From: Mycolicibacterium duvalii | GTDB lineage: Bacteria; Actinomycetota; Actinomycetes; Mycobacteriales; Mycobacteriaceae | Length of the DNA: 64,000 nucleotides | Assembly: GCF_010726645.1 (NCBI RefSeq) | Contig: NZ_AP022563.1 | Location: 3,720,001-3,784,000, forward strand | Reading direction: 5' to 3' | Shown: positions 55,275 through 63,691 of the stretch, one piece after another | Numbering within the stretch: position 1 is the stretch's first letter | How the letters are laid out: each line of letters opens with the position of its first letter | Position numbers and translations under genes: made by a program | The notes under the pieces: generated by a model | What the model saw: the letters and a program-made list of their open reading frames with translations, nothing else | Database searches by the model: none | Told to the model about the DNA's origin: nothing

Positions 55275-57755
55275 CTAGGCCGCGATCCCCGGAGCCTGCG
55301 TCGCCGCGCCCGCCGCGAGCGTCGGCAGCCGCACACTCATCCCCTCCACCGTGATACCGCCCCACGAGTAGAAGTTCAGGAAGTTGAAGGCCGACGTCAT
55401 CACCTGCACCGTGACCGACTGACCCGGGTTCAGCGTGTGCGCGATCTGCTCCAACTCCACCGTCACCGTGCGCGTCTGACCGTCCAACTGCACCGGGACC
55501 GGCGTGACCTGGTGTCCCAGCACCCGACCGGTCCGGTTGTCGACGACCTGGGCGTAGACGTGTTCGGCGGTGCCGGTGCCCGAGTACGTCAGCGTCAGCG
55601 ACGGCGCCCCGACCACGTGCGTGACCTCGGTGACCTCGGGCATGCGCAGGTTCACCGCGTTGAACGCATACGAGGCCGACGGCAGGCCGAGGATGGTCGC
55701 GATGAGGCCGCGCGAGAGGATCCACGGGTCGGGCCCGGAACCGCCGAGGAAGGGCACGAACGCCATGGCCTGGCGCCGGGTCCGCTCGGCGACCAGCGGG
55801 GTGTCGTCGGGCTCGACCGGGTAGGTGTCGGAGCCGAACCACTGCCCGCGCTGGTCCACCCACTCGAATTGCGGCCCGGTGTCGACGTTTTCCCCCTTGA
55901 CGTAGCGGTCCAGCCAATCCAGCGTGCGGTCGATCACCACGTCGCCGTCGTTGTAGCTGCTCACGCAGGCGCCGTGGCCGCCGCAGTACCAGAGCACTTT
56001 CGTGGTGGTGCCCGCATCGAGCAGCGCCTTGGCGTTCAGGTCGGCCTGGTCGAGGGTGAACAGTGTGTCCACGGTGCCCTGCATCAACAGTGTGGGCGCG
56101 GTGATCTGGTCGATGCGGTCGGCGTAGCCGCGGTCGTTGAGCAGGTCGATGTCCGACTGCGACGCCTGGCCGGTCAGGATGCCGACGATGGCGGCGGGCA
56201 GGATCCGCTCGTGCGGACGCGACAGCGTCAGCACCAGCACGGAGGTCAACAGCGTGCTCCAGCCGCTGCGTACCGCCTCGGCCGGGAACAACACGTCGAC
56301 CAGGCTGTTCCACGCGATGGTCGGCACGATCGCGTCGATACGCTTGTCGATCGCGGCGGTGGCCAACTGGATGCCGCCGCCGTAGGACGCGCCGACCATG
56401 CCGATCTTGGGGTCACCGTTGTCGGTCTCGACTTCGGGCAGCGTGCTCAGCCAGCTGATGATGTGGGAGATGTCGCGGCCCTCGAAATCCGGCGACTGCA
56501 ACTGCATTCGGCCTTCGGATCGCCATTCCCCGCGCGGATCCCAGGTGACCACGTTGTAGCCGGCCTCCCGCAGCGCGCCGATGCCGATCACGTCGTTGGG
56601 CAGGAAGCTGTCGACGGTCAGGTCCAGCGTCGTCGAGCCCGGCAGTCCCAGGCCCGGTCCGTTGAAGACAGTCGGCGCCGACTCCCCTGCCTGTAGCCCC
56701 TTGGCCGGCATGAAGTGCACGTACATCTTGGCGCCGTCGAAGGATTCGACGAGCACGGTGCGGGGCTTGGGTGCGTCGGGGTCGGCGCGGTGGTCGACCG
56801 GCCAGCCGATCAGCGGATGCAGGATGTCGCCGACGAACGGGATGGCGTGCAGCAGGCGCACCACCGGGGTGACCAGCAGCGGGCCGAGCACCGGGACGCG
56901 CTGCACCCACTCGAACGCCGCGGGCGCCTCGGTGACCGTGACGTCGGTGGGGATCGGGTACGGCGGCTCGGCGTCCAGGGCGGTGCTGGTGGCCTGGATC
57001 GACGATGAGGGCGGGGTCTCCGCGGTGATCTCCCGACCCGCGGTCACCAGCGACAACATCATCGACGCCAGGGCCGGCACCGCGGGGTTCGCCGGGTCCT
57101 CGGCGACCCGGCGCGGACCGGTCCGGGTCAGCGTGGTGGTGGTGGTCTCCGTGATCGCGGCCGGCTCGGACGCCGCGCGCTCGGGGTCCGGCGTGCCGAT
57201 CTCCGGCTCGGCCTCGGCGCTCTCCGGCTCCGGCGCGGGCTGCGGTTCAGGTGCGGGCTGCGCCTCGGCGTCGACCGTCGGCTCGGCGGTTTCCGCGACC
57301 TCGACGTGCGGCTCGACCGCCGGCTCGGCGGCCGGTTCGACCGCCGCCACGTCGTCGGTGGTCGGCTCGACCCCGCCACCCTGCTCAACCTCGTCAGCGA
57401 TCTCGGCGAGCCGCGTGGACGCCTCGCGCTCGGCCTGGCGGGCGTCGGACCGGTCGGCGCGCCGCGCCTCGCGGGCTTCGGCACGTCGGACCGACCGTTC
57501 GGAGGATTCCGACGATCGGGACGTCGGGGACTCCTGAGACGCCTGGGAAGACGCGGACGTCTGGGACGTAGTGGAGCCGGTGGTACCCCTCGCCGACGAC
57601 GATCCCTCCTCGGCTGCGGCGGCACCCGCACCCGCGACCACCGCCACTCCGATTCCGAGAGCTACCGCCAACCCACCGACCCGACCCACGTACGCCCCAG
57701 CACCCATGGGGTCGATCCAACCGTGTGGGGACCCCCGCCGAGGGCGTTCGGCCAT
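55275..57755 (-). CDS. Secreted S15/CocE-like alpha/beta hydrolase (copy 2)
   Basis: The protein has 826 residues. It has the same N-terminal module as the copy at 22473-24689 (YVGRVGGLAVALGIG). The catalytic blocks are also shared: GASYGGGIQLA, QGTVDTLFTLDQAD and WYCGGHGACVS. The linker of about 230 residues is longer and rich in Ser, Glu, Pro and Thr. An ATG at 57707 (MGAGAYVGRVGG) is an alternative start. It diverges from the MMPL gene across a 213-bp spacer. Substrate is unknown. Confidence 0.8.
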   Translation of the reverse strand: MAERPRRGSPHGWIDPMGAGAYVGRVGGLAVALGIGVAVVAGAGAAAAEEGSSSARGTTGSTTSQTSASSQASQESPTSRSSESSERSVRRAEAREARRADRSDARQAEREASTRLAEIADEVEQGGGVEPTTDDVAAVEPAAEPAVEPHVEVAETAEPTVDAEAQPAPEPQPAPEPESAEAEPEIGTPDPERAASEPAAITETTTTTLTRTGPRRVAEDPANPAVPALASMMLSLVTAGREITAETPPSSSIQATSTALDAEPPYPIPTDVTVTEAPAAFEWVQRVPVLGPLLVTPVVRLLHAIPFVGDILHPLIGWPVDHRADPDAPKPRTVLVESFDGAKMYVHFMPAKGLQAGESAPTVFNGPGLGLPGSTTLDLTVDSFLPNDVIGIGALREAGYNVVTWDPRGEWRSEGRMQLQSPDFEGRDISHIISWLSTLPEVETDNGDPKIGMVGASYGGGIQLATAAIDKRIDAIVPTIAWNSLVDVLFPAEAVRSGWSTLLTSVLVLTLSRPHERILPAAIVGILTGQASQSDIDLLNDRGYADRIDQITAPTLLMQGTVDTLFTLDQADLNAKALLDAGTTTKVLWYCGGHGACVSSYNDGDVVIDRTLDWLDRYVKGENVDTGPQFEWVDQRGQWFGSDTYPVEPDDTPLVAERTRRQAMAFVPFLGGSGPDPWILSRGLIATILGLPSASYAFNAVNLRMPEVTEVTHVVGAPSLTLTYSGTGTAEHVYAQVVDNRTGRVLGHQVTPVPVQLDGQTRTVTVELEQIAHTLNPGQSVTVQVMTSAFNFLNFYSWGGITVEGMSVRLPTLAAGAATQAPGIAA

Positions 57756-57968
57756 TTCTTACCGATGAGTCAGATAGGTCTCCGTCAGGTGTGCGGAATC
57801 CGTGCCGAGGAACCCGTATCGCCTACGGATCCGTGCGGATCACGTTTATCCGCAACAGGGCCGGGCATGTCCCGTCGTGAAGATCACACCGGCGCGTTGG
57901 CGTAACGCTTGGCTGCGCCGGGAATCAGTCGGCCGGTTCAGCTTTTCGATCGACGAAGAAGGATCACG

Positions 57969-60173
57969 ATGTCGCGCTATCTATTCGCGCTGGGTGGTTT
58001 CAGCTTTCGCCGCCGCTGGTGGGTGCTCGGCACCTGGCTGGCGCTGCTGGTCGGCGTCGCCGTCGCGTTCGTCGGGTTCCGCGGCGAGCCCAGCGACAAC
58101 TTCGTGATCCCCGGCACGGAGTCCCAGCAGGCCGTCGAGCAGCTGCAGGCCAACCTGCCGGCGTTCGGCGGCGCGCAGACACAGGTCACCTTCGCAGCAC
58201 CGGAGGGCCGCGCGGTCACCGATGCGGCCTTCACCGACGTCGTCAACCGGGCCGTCGCGCAGCTGAACACCGTGCCGGACATCGCGGCCGCCGCCGGCCC
58301 CAACCAGACCCGGCAGATCTCCGAGGACGGCCGCGTCGGCCTGGGCACCGTGCAGTGGACCGCACCGCTGGGCGAGGTGACCGACGCCGCGCTCGGCGAA
58401 CTGGAGGCGGCGATGCAACCGGTCGAGGACGCCGGGCTGCGGGTCGAGTACACCGGCAGCGTGTACCCCGGCTACAAAGTCGAGGTACCGCATCTGCCCG
58501 AGATCATCGGCGTCTCGGTGGCGTTTCTGGTCCTGCTGGTGACATTCGGCGCGGTCGTCGCGGCAGGCCTGCCGATCCTGACGGCCGGCATCGGCGTGGG
58601 CATCGGTGCGCTGGGCATCTTCATCGTGGCCGCGTTCGTCGAGATGCCGTCGGCGGCCCTCTCGCTGGCGCTGATGCTCGGGCTGGCGTGCGGCATCGAC
58701 TACGCGCTGTTCATCCTCAACCGCTACCGCAACAACCTGCTGCTGTTGATGCCCCGCCAGGAATCGGCCGCGCTGGCCGTGGGGACCGCCGGCGGGGCCG
58801 TCGTGTTCGCGGCGCTGACCGTCATCATCGCGTTGTGCGGTCTGGCGGTCGTCGGCATCCCGTTCCTGACCTACATGGGCCTCGCGGCTGCGGTCTCGGT
58901 GCTGATCGCGATGCTGATCGCGGTGACCCTGCTGCCGGCGCTGCTCGGCTTCGCCGGGGCCCGGGTGGCCAAGTTCATCAAAGCGCCGCTGCAGCCGCAC
59001 CGCCCGAAGGAGGCGGCGCAGGTGGCCGCCTACACCCCGCACCGCACGATGGGGGCGGCGTGGGCTCGGTTCGTCGTCCGGTTCCGGAAACCGTTGCTTC
59101 TCGGCGGGGCCGCGGCGCTGGTGGCGATCGGGCTGCCGGCGTTCGGCATGCAGCTCGGTCTGCCCAGCGGCTCGTCGCAGCCCGAGTCCAGCACGTCGCG
59201 GCAGGCCTACGACCTGACCGCCGAGCATCTCGGGCCCGGCTTCAACGGGCCGCTGCTGGTGGTGGCCGACCTGTCCGACGCCACCGGTCCTGACGTGGTC
59301 CCGACTCTCGTGGAGAACCTCAATCGCGAGGACGGCGTCGTCGCGGCGGCACCGGCCGCCGTGGAGAACCAGACCGCGGTCATCCAGGTCATCCCCGAGA
59401 CCGGGCCCAATGATCCCGCGACCGCCGACCTGGTCGAGCTGATCCGCGCCGATCGCGACGCCATCGAAGCCGACACCGGTGCAGCGATCCTGGTCGGCGG
59501 CAACACCGCATCCAACATCGACACCTCCGCGAAGCTGGCGGCCGCGCTACCGGTGTTCGTCATTGTCGTCGTCGGGCTGGCCTTCATCCTGCTGGCCGTC
59601 GCCTTCCGCACCGCGCTGGTGCCGCTGACGTCGATCATCGGCTTCCTGCTCTCGGTGTTCGCTGCATTGGGCGTGCAGGTGGCGGTGTTCCAGTGGGGTT
59701 GGGGCGCTTCGCTTCTGGGCATCACACCCGGCGAGACGATCAGCTTCCTACCGATCATCGTGCTGGCCATCATCTTCGGCCTGTCCAGCGACTACGAGGT
59801 CTTCGTGGTGTCGCGGATCAGAGAGGAGCTGGCCCACACGGGTTCGGATCCCGACGGTGCGCTGGCCGCGGTGCGCAACGGTGTCGGCCTGTCGGCCCGG
59901 GTGGTCACCGCCGCGGCACTGATCATGTTCGGCGTCTTCATCGCCTTCGTCGCGGGCAGCGACCCCATCATCAAATCGGTGGGCCTCACCCTGGCCGTCG
60001 GAGTGTTCCTCGACGCGTTCGTAGTGCGACTGACGTTGATCCCGGCCGTGATGGCGATGCTCGGCGACAAGATGTGGGTGCACTCCAAGTGGTTCGACAG
60101 GTACGTGCCCGACCTCGACATCGAGGGCACCGCGCTGGAGGACAAGCACCGCAGCCCCGTCGCGGTGTCCTAG
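57969..60173 (+). CDS. MMPL family transporter
   Basis: The protein has 734 residues. ATG at 57969 has AGAAGGA eight bases upstream. The layout is RND/MMPL: one helix, a periplasmic domain (EPSDNFVIPGTESQQAVEQL), then helices 2-6, a second loop and helices 8-12. The proton-relay motifs are GIDYALFILNRYRNN and SSDYEVFVVSRIREEL. It is smaller than lipid flippases such as MmpL3. It likely exports a lipid or drug, but the substrate is unknown. Confidence 0.93.
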   Translation: MSRYLFALGGFSFRRRWWVLGTWLALLVGVAVAFVGFRGEPSDNFVIPGTESQQAVEQLQANLPAFGGAQTQVTFAAPEGRAVTDAAFTDVVNRAVAQLNTVPDIAAAAGPNQTRQISEDGRVGLGTVQWTAPLGEVTDAALGELEAAMQPVEDAGLRVEYTGSVYPGYKVEVPHLPEIIGVSVAFLVLLVTFGAVVAAGLPILTAGIGVGIGALGIFIVAAFVEMPSAALSLALMLGLACGIDYALFILNRYRNNLLLLMPRQESAALAVGTAGGAVVFAALTVIIALCGLAVVGIPFLTYMGLAAAVSVLIAMLIAVTLLPALLGFAGARVAKFIKAPLQPHRPKEAAQVAAYTPHRTMGAAWARFVVRFRKPLLLGGAAALVAIGLPAFGMQLGLPSGSSQPESSTSRQAYDLTAEHLGPGFNGPLLVVADLSDATGPDVVPTLVENLNREDGVVAAAPAAVENQTAVIQVIPETGPNDPATADLVELIRADRDAIEADTGAAILVGGNTASNIDTSAKLAAALPVFVIVVVGLAFILLAVAFRTALVPLTSIIGFLLSVFAALGVQVAVFQWGWGASLLGITPGETISFLPIIVLAIIFGLSSDYEVFVVSRIREELAHTGSDPDGALAAVRNGVGLSARVVTAAALIMFGVFIAFVAGSDPIIKSVGLTLAVGVFLDAFVVRLTLIPAVMAMLGDKMWVHSKWFDRYVPDLDIEGTALEDKHRSPVAVS

Positions 60174-60185
60174 CCGTAGACACCA

Positions 60186-60214
60186 CGAAACCCCGGTGCG
60201 GGACCGGGGTTTCG
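60186..60214. terminator. Bidirectional hairpin terminator between MMPL and PE-PPE genes
   Basis: CGAAACCCCGGT at 60186-60197 pairs perfectly with ACCGGGGTTTCG at 60203-60214 across a 5-base loop. It lies 12 bp past the MMPL stop between convergent genes. There is no U-run, as is common in mycobacteria. Confidence 0.8.
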
Positions 60215-60255
60215 GGCGCGGGTCGCCTTGTCGGGTCGCCGGGAGTATCTGGAGG

Positions 60256-61524
60256 CTACTCCGAGGCTTCCGTGGACTCGGTCGACCCGACAGTCTCTGG
60301 CGCATCGTCGGCGCCGGCGGTGTCCTCCTCGGCCTGCTCCTGCTGGCGGGCCTCGGACTCGCTTTCGGCCTGAGCCTCGGCTTCGGCTTCTGCTTCGGCC
60401 TCAGCCTCTTCCTTGGCCTGCTCCACCTCGGCTTCCAGCGACTCCTCCGCCTCGGCTTCGGCCTCAACCTCTTCCTTGGCCTGCTCCACCTCGGCTTCCA
60501 GGGACTCCTCCGCCTCGGCAGCGTCCTCGACCTCGACCTCGACGGCGTCGTCGACCTCGCCGGCGCCGTCAGCCTCGGCAGGCGCATCGACAGGCTCGGG
60601 TTCGGGTGCGACGTCGGTCGCCAGCGATTCGCTGACCACGGCCGGGACCTCCGACACCGCGGAGCGGGCTTGGGCGACTTTGTCGTCATTGCGGCTGTAG
60701 GCCTTGTCGATCTTGGCCTTCAGCTCGGCTTCCCGCGATGCGAGGAACGGCAGCATCAGAACCAGCGGCAGCCGTGCGGCGGGCACCAGATAGTGGGTGG
60801 TGGTACCGCCCAACGAGTTGACGTCCACCGTGATGTTCTCGGCCGGAATCTTGTCCAGGTCGGCCAACGCCGACGGAATGTGCATGTAGATGCCGCCGGC
60901 GATGGCATTCAGCACCGCCAGGAAATTCCACCAGCGGTCCGGGAAGTCGGCCATCCCGTCGTACTCACCGGTGACGACGACCATGTCGTAGGCGGTCTCC
61001 GGAGCGGGCTGATACGTGTACTCGAACCGGGAGCTGTACTTGGCCTTGTCGATGATCTTCTGCCGACTCGAATCGGCCACCAGGTAGAAGGTGATCTTGT
61101 CCTTGCCGGGCGCCTCGGCATCGGCGGCCAACGCCCGCAACACCTCGTTGACCACGAGCGCGCCCCCGGAGAGTCCGACCACTGAGACCTTGTCGCCTGC
61201 GCCGGTGAGCTTGGCGAGCGCCTCGGTGATCGCGGCGTCGAGGTTGGCCGTACCGATGGCGATCGAATCGCCGAGCGACATGTGGGTGCGGCCGCTGTAG
61301 GGACCGGCCTGTGCCGGCCACTCCACGCTGACGCGCTCCTGTCCCCAGAACTCCCCGCTCAGCGTCGGCGCCATCAGCAGGTCGGGCATCGTCGGCTGAC
61401 CGATTCCGCCGACGAACAGCGCGGAGCTGGCAGCCCCGCCGGACGTGGCTGCGGACAGCGCGACCGCCACCGAAGCAAACGCTGCGCCGCACACGGTTCC
61501 CGCTCTGCGCCAGTTGGTACTCAT
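60256..61524 (-). CDS. PE-PPE domain hydrolase with acidic repeat tail
   Basis: The protein has 422 residues, using the ATG at 61524 (MSTNWRRAGTVCGAAF), which starts a signal peptide with ALSAATSGGAAS. Longer in-frame starts lack a secretion signal. The PE-PPE serine hydrolase domain has the nucleophile elbow VVGLSGGALVV, the acid in VTGEYDGMADFP, and a histidine in TTTHYLVPA. No PE or PPE head is attached. The last ~110 residues are almost wholly Glu/Ala and include two 21-residue repeats, and may form a long acidic helix. A secreted lipid esterase is likely. Confidence 0.88.
   Translation of the reverse strand: MSTNWRRAGTVCGAAFASVAVALSAATSGGAASSALFVGGIGQPTMPDLLMAPTLSGEFWGQERVSVEWPAQAGPYSGRTHMSLGDSIAIGTANLDAAITEALAKLTGAGDKVSVVGLSGGALVVNEVLRALAADAEAPGKDKITFYLVADSSRQKIIDKAKYSSRFEYTYQPAPETAYDMVVVTGEYDGMADFPDRWWNFLAVLNAIAGGIYMHIPSALADLDKIPAENITVDVNSLGGTTTHYLVPAARLPLVLMLPFLASREAELKAKIDKAYSRNDDKVAQARSAVSEVPAVVSESLATDVAPEPEPVDAPAEADGAGEVDDAVEVEVEDAAEAEESLEAEVEQAKEEVEAEAEAEESLEAEVEQAKEEAEAEAEAEAEAQAESESEARQQEQAEEDTAGADDAPETVGSTESTEASE
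60405..60519 (-). repeat. Two 63-bp direct repeats in the acidic tail of the PE-PPE hydrolase
   Basis: The 63-bp period (21 codons) is seen from CCTCTTCCTTGGCCTGC at 60405 and again at 60468. The repeat encodes AEESLEAEVEQAKEE plus an EA run. Only single-base differences separate the copies, so the number may vary between strains. Confidence 0.85.
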
Positions 61525-62145
61525 CTCGACCCCCAGATCGTGTGATGTTGATTCGTTGTCGCCTTTTCGGGGCTCGAGATGAGGATATGGCGGCGCAAAC
61601 AACTGCGATAGCAAACGCTTTAATGTTCTCTTAAATGCATTTTTAGCAATGCTGTGAGCCATTGCCACAGGCGAAGCAACGCGTCGCAGAGTGGATAGCC
61701 GTGCACGCGCGACCCGCGGGCAGCTCAGGCCCTACTGCAGGACTACCGCACGATAGAGCGGGCCATTCGAGCAAGCGCCGTCGACATGCCACATCAGTCG
61801 CAGCGCTTTTGTGATCTTGAAGTGATTAGCCAGAGATTACGTACAGCTATTTTTTTTGATCGAGTTAATAGCCATATGACGAAAGTCTTGCAAACTAGGG
61901 TCCAACGTCCCTATGATCGATGTTTTTTGACACGCGATGTCAATTTTCAGCAGGCGTGGAGGCGCCGCACGACCGCCAGAGGAGGCGACGCATCGCCGCA
62001 ATTCGAGCAAACTCGTGCGGGGCACTGCCACAGCCGACCGGCGACGGTTCGGGATCCGTGAGACAGCGCTCGGAGACAGCCCCGACCAGCAATAGTCCGT
62101 GCGCTCGGTCTTTCGCCGGGACCGTCGGATTGACGGCCGGGTCAG
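61525..62145. other. Gene-free, AT-richer intergenic region
   Basis: This stretch of 621 bp lies upstream of the PE-PPE hydrolase and downstream of the DUF6480 gene. It is visibly poorer in G+C than its surroundings, with tracts such as TTAAATGCATTTTTAGC (61631-61647) and an eight-T run at 61850-61858. A small inverted repeat gcaatg/cattgc lies at 61646-61665. GCTATT at 61846-61851 pairs with AATAGC at 61867-61872. A promoter for the PE-PPE gene must lie here. Short open frames of up to 108 codons look random. Confidence 0.55.
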
Positions 62146-62388
62146 TTACGCGCCGACTATTTGCACTATCAGCAACACCGCCACCGCGGCGAACACCAGC
62201 ACAAAGGCCACGATGGCGGCGATCCCGATCGCGCTGCGCGGGTTGAGATTTCGTCCCGCCGCGGGATCAGGGTGGGCGGTGGCCCTGGTCTGGGCCGAGT
62301 CCGGCGGGGTCTCGCCGGGAGGGACGCCCCCAGCGGGCTCGCCGCTGGGGGTGTTCATCGGGTCGGGGTCCGGAGGTGTCGCGGTCAC
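62146..62388 (-). CDS. DUF6480 family membrane protein
   Basis: The protein has 80 residues. A proline-rich start (TATPPDPDPMNTPSGEPAGGVPPGETPP) is the DUF6480 mark. One C-terminal membrane helix (AIVAFVLVFAAVAVLLIVQIV) follows. Function is unknown. It overlaps the end of the upstream coiled-coil gene by 4 nt (ATGA type), so it is co-translated. Confidence 0.85.
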   Translation of the reverse strand: MTATPPDPDPMNTPSGEPAGGVPPGETPPDSAQTRATAHPDPAAGRNLNPRSAIGIAAIVAFVLVFAAVAVLLIVQIVGA

Positions 62389-63056
62389 GGTGTGCCGGCC
62401 TGGCGCTTGTGCTGCTCGACGGCGCTGAGCTCGCCGAGGCGCTCGGCATGCTGATGCGCGTCGATTGCGGCTCGGTGCTTGTCGGAGGCGTCGTCGAGCT
62501 CCTCCCGGGCGGCCGACACCTTCGCTTCTTCGACCGCCTCGCTGCGCTCCTCCGCATGGCGCCGCGTCTTCTCGACCGCGGCGACCTTCTGCTGGGCCGC
62601 ACTGTCGACCTGGTTCTTGGCCTGCTGCGCGACGGCGGCGGCATCGCGGGCCACCTGCTGCTTGGCCTGTTCCGCCGTCGAGCGGGCCTCGCTGATGCGC
62701 TCCTGTGCCTTCTGGCGCGCTTCGGTCGGCGCGTGGGCAGCGCGCTCGCGACGCGGCTTCAGCTCATCGCTGGCCTCCTGCTTTCGCTGGTCGGCCACAT
62801 CCTCGAGGCGGGCCGCCTCGCCGAGCACGGCAGCCTTCTCGATGCGTCTGAGACCCTGCGCCTCCACGTCGGCGTCCCGCAGCATGCTGCCCGCGGCGAC
62901 GTCGACGGCTCCGAGTGCGCGCTCAAGGAACAACCGCTGCGGCGCCTCGGCGTCCATCCGGGACAGCAGCCCGCGCTCGAGCAGATGCAGCGGTGTGCGC
63001 GCCAACCGGTACTGCAGGCGCAGCACCGCGAACGGTAGGTCGGTGATTCTCATCAT
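62385..63056 (-). CDS. Coiled-coil protein of the mycobacterial 'IF2 family' type
   Basis: The protein has 223 residues and starts MMRITDLPFAVLRLQYRLAR. After about residue 90 it is an almost unbroken charged helix rich in Ala, Glu, Gln, Lys and Arg. It matches proteins labelled 'IF2 family translation initiation factor' in mycobacteria, a name I regard as misleading because no GTPase domain is present. A structural or stress role is likely. It lies between the CsbD-like and DUF6480 genes. Confidence 0.75.
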   Translation of the reverse strand: MMRITDLPFAVLRLQYRLARTPLHLLERGLLSRMDAEAPQRLFLERALGAVDVAAGSMLRDADVEAQGLRRIEKAAVLGEAARLEDVADQRKQEASDELKPRRERAAHAPTEARQKAQERISEARSTAEQAKQQVARDAAAVAQQAKNQVDSAAQQKVAAVEKTRRHAEERSEAVEEAKVSAAREELDDASDKHRAAIDAHQHAERLGELSAVEQHKRQAGTP

Positions 63057-63074
63057 CAGCTCCTGTCTTGCAGA

Positions 63075-63623
63075 TCACGGGGCGGGGTCGGTGCCCTCGA
63101 CCCGGCTTCGTAGCCGGTCAGCCTGGGCCTCGGTGCGGACCGCGTCGTCGACGGCGTCGTTGTAATCGTCGATGGCCTCGCCGTATTCGGCACTGGCGGA
63201 ACGGATCTCCGCGCGCTCCTCGGCCTTCGCGCGTTCGGCCTCGTGCTGGACCGCGGCTTCCACACCGGTCTGTCGGCGGGCTGCGTCCTGGTGGACGGCC
63301 TGGTCGGCGGCCCGCCGCGCAGCGATCTGCTGCTCGCGGACCTCGGCTTTGGCCTCGGCGGCCTGTCCCCTTGTCTGCTGCCGCTCCGTCGCGCCTTCCA
63401 GCTCGGCCTCTCGAGCCTGGGCCCTGGCCTGAGCGGTCTCGGCGTCGGCTTCGGCGGCGACACGACTGGCCGCACGACGTTCCTTGCCCTGCCGCTGTTC
63501 CAGCTGCCCCTCGGCAGTCAGCGAGTTCTTGCCGGTGATGGCGCCCACCCACTCCTTGGCCTTGCCCTTGACGGACTCGACGAAGCTTCTACGGGTCTGG
63601 GCAGACGTGTTGTCGCTGCTCAT
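63075..63623 (-). CDS. CsbD-like stress protein with long charged helix
   Basis: The protein has 182 residues. I chose the ATG at 63623 because AAGGAGG lies six bases upstream. A start at 63647 would put that site inside the gene. The N-terminus VKGKAKEWVGAITGKNSL then AEGQLEQRQGKER is the CsbD fold motif. The remaining ~130 residues are a charged helix rich in Ala, Glu, Arg and Gln. CsbD proteins are induced by general stress in many bacteria. It heads the three-gene unit with 18 bp to the next gene. Confidence 0.82.
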   Translation of the reverse strand: MSSDNTSAQTRRSFVESVKGKAKEWVGAITGKNSLTAEGQLEQRQGKERRAASRVAAEADAETAQARAQAREAELEGATERQQTRGQAAEAKAEVREQQIAARRAADQAVHQDAARRQTGVEAAVQHEAERAKAEERAEIRSASAEYGEAIDDYNDAVDDAVRTEAQADRLRSRVEGTDPAP

Positions 63624-63691
63624 CTGCTCCTCCTTCTGCATCGGCACAAGGTGGACGCCTACCCGCTGCCGGAGGGCCTAAACCGGTGCCG

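Noticed and set aside
57894-57908. GCGTT-5-AACGC half-sites as a possible operator upstream of the MMPL gene
   Set aside because: The arms are only 5 bp, and no regulator gene lies next to it. It is likely chance.
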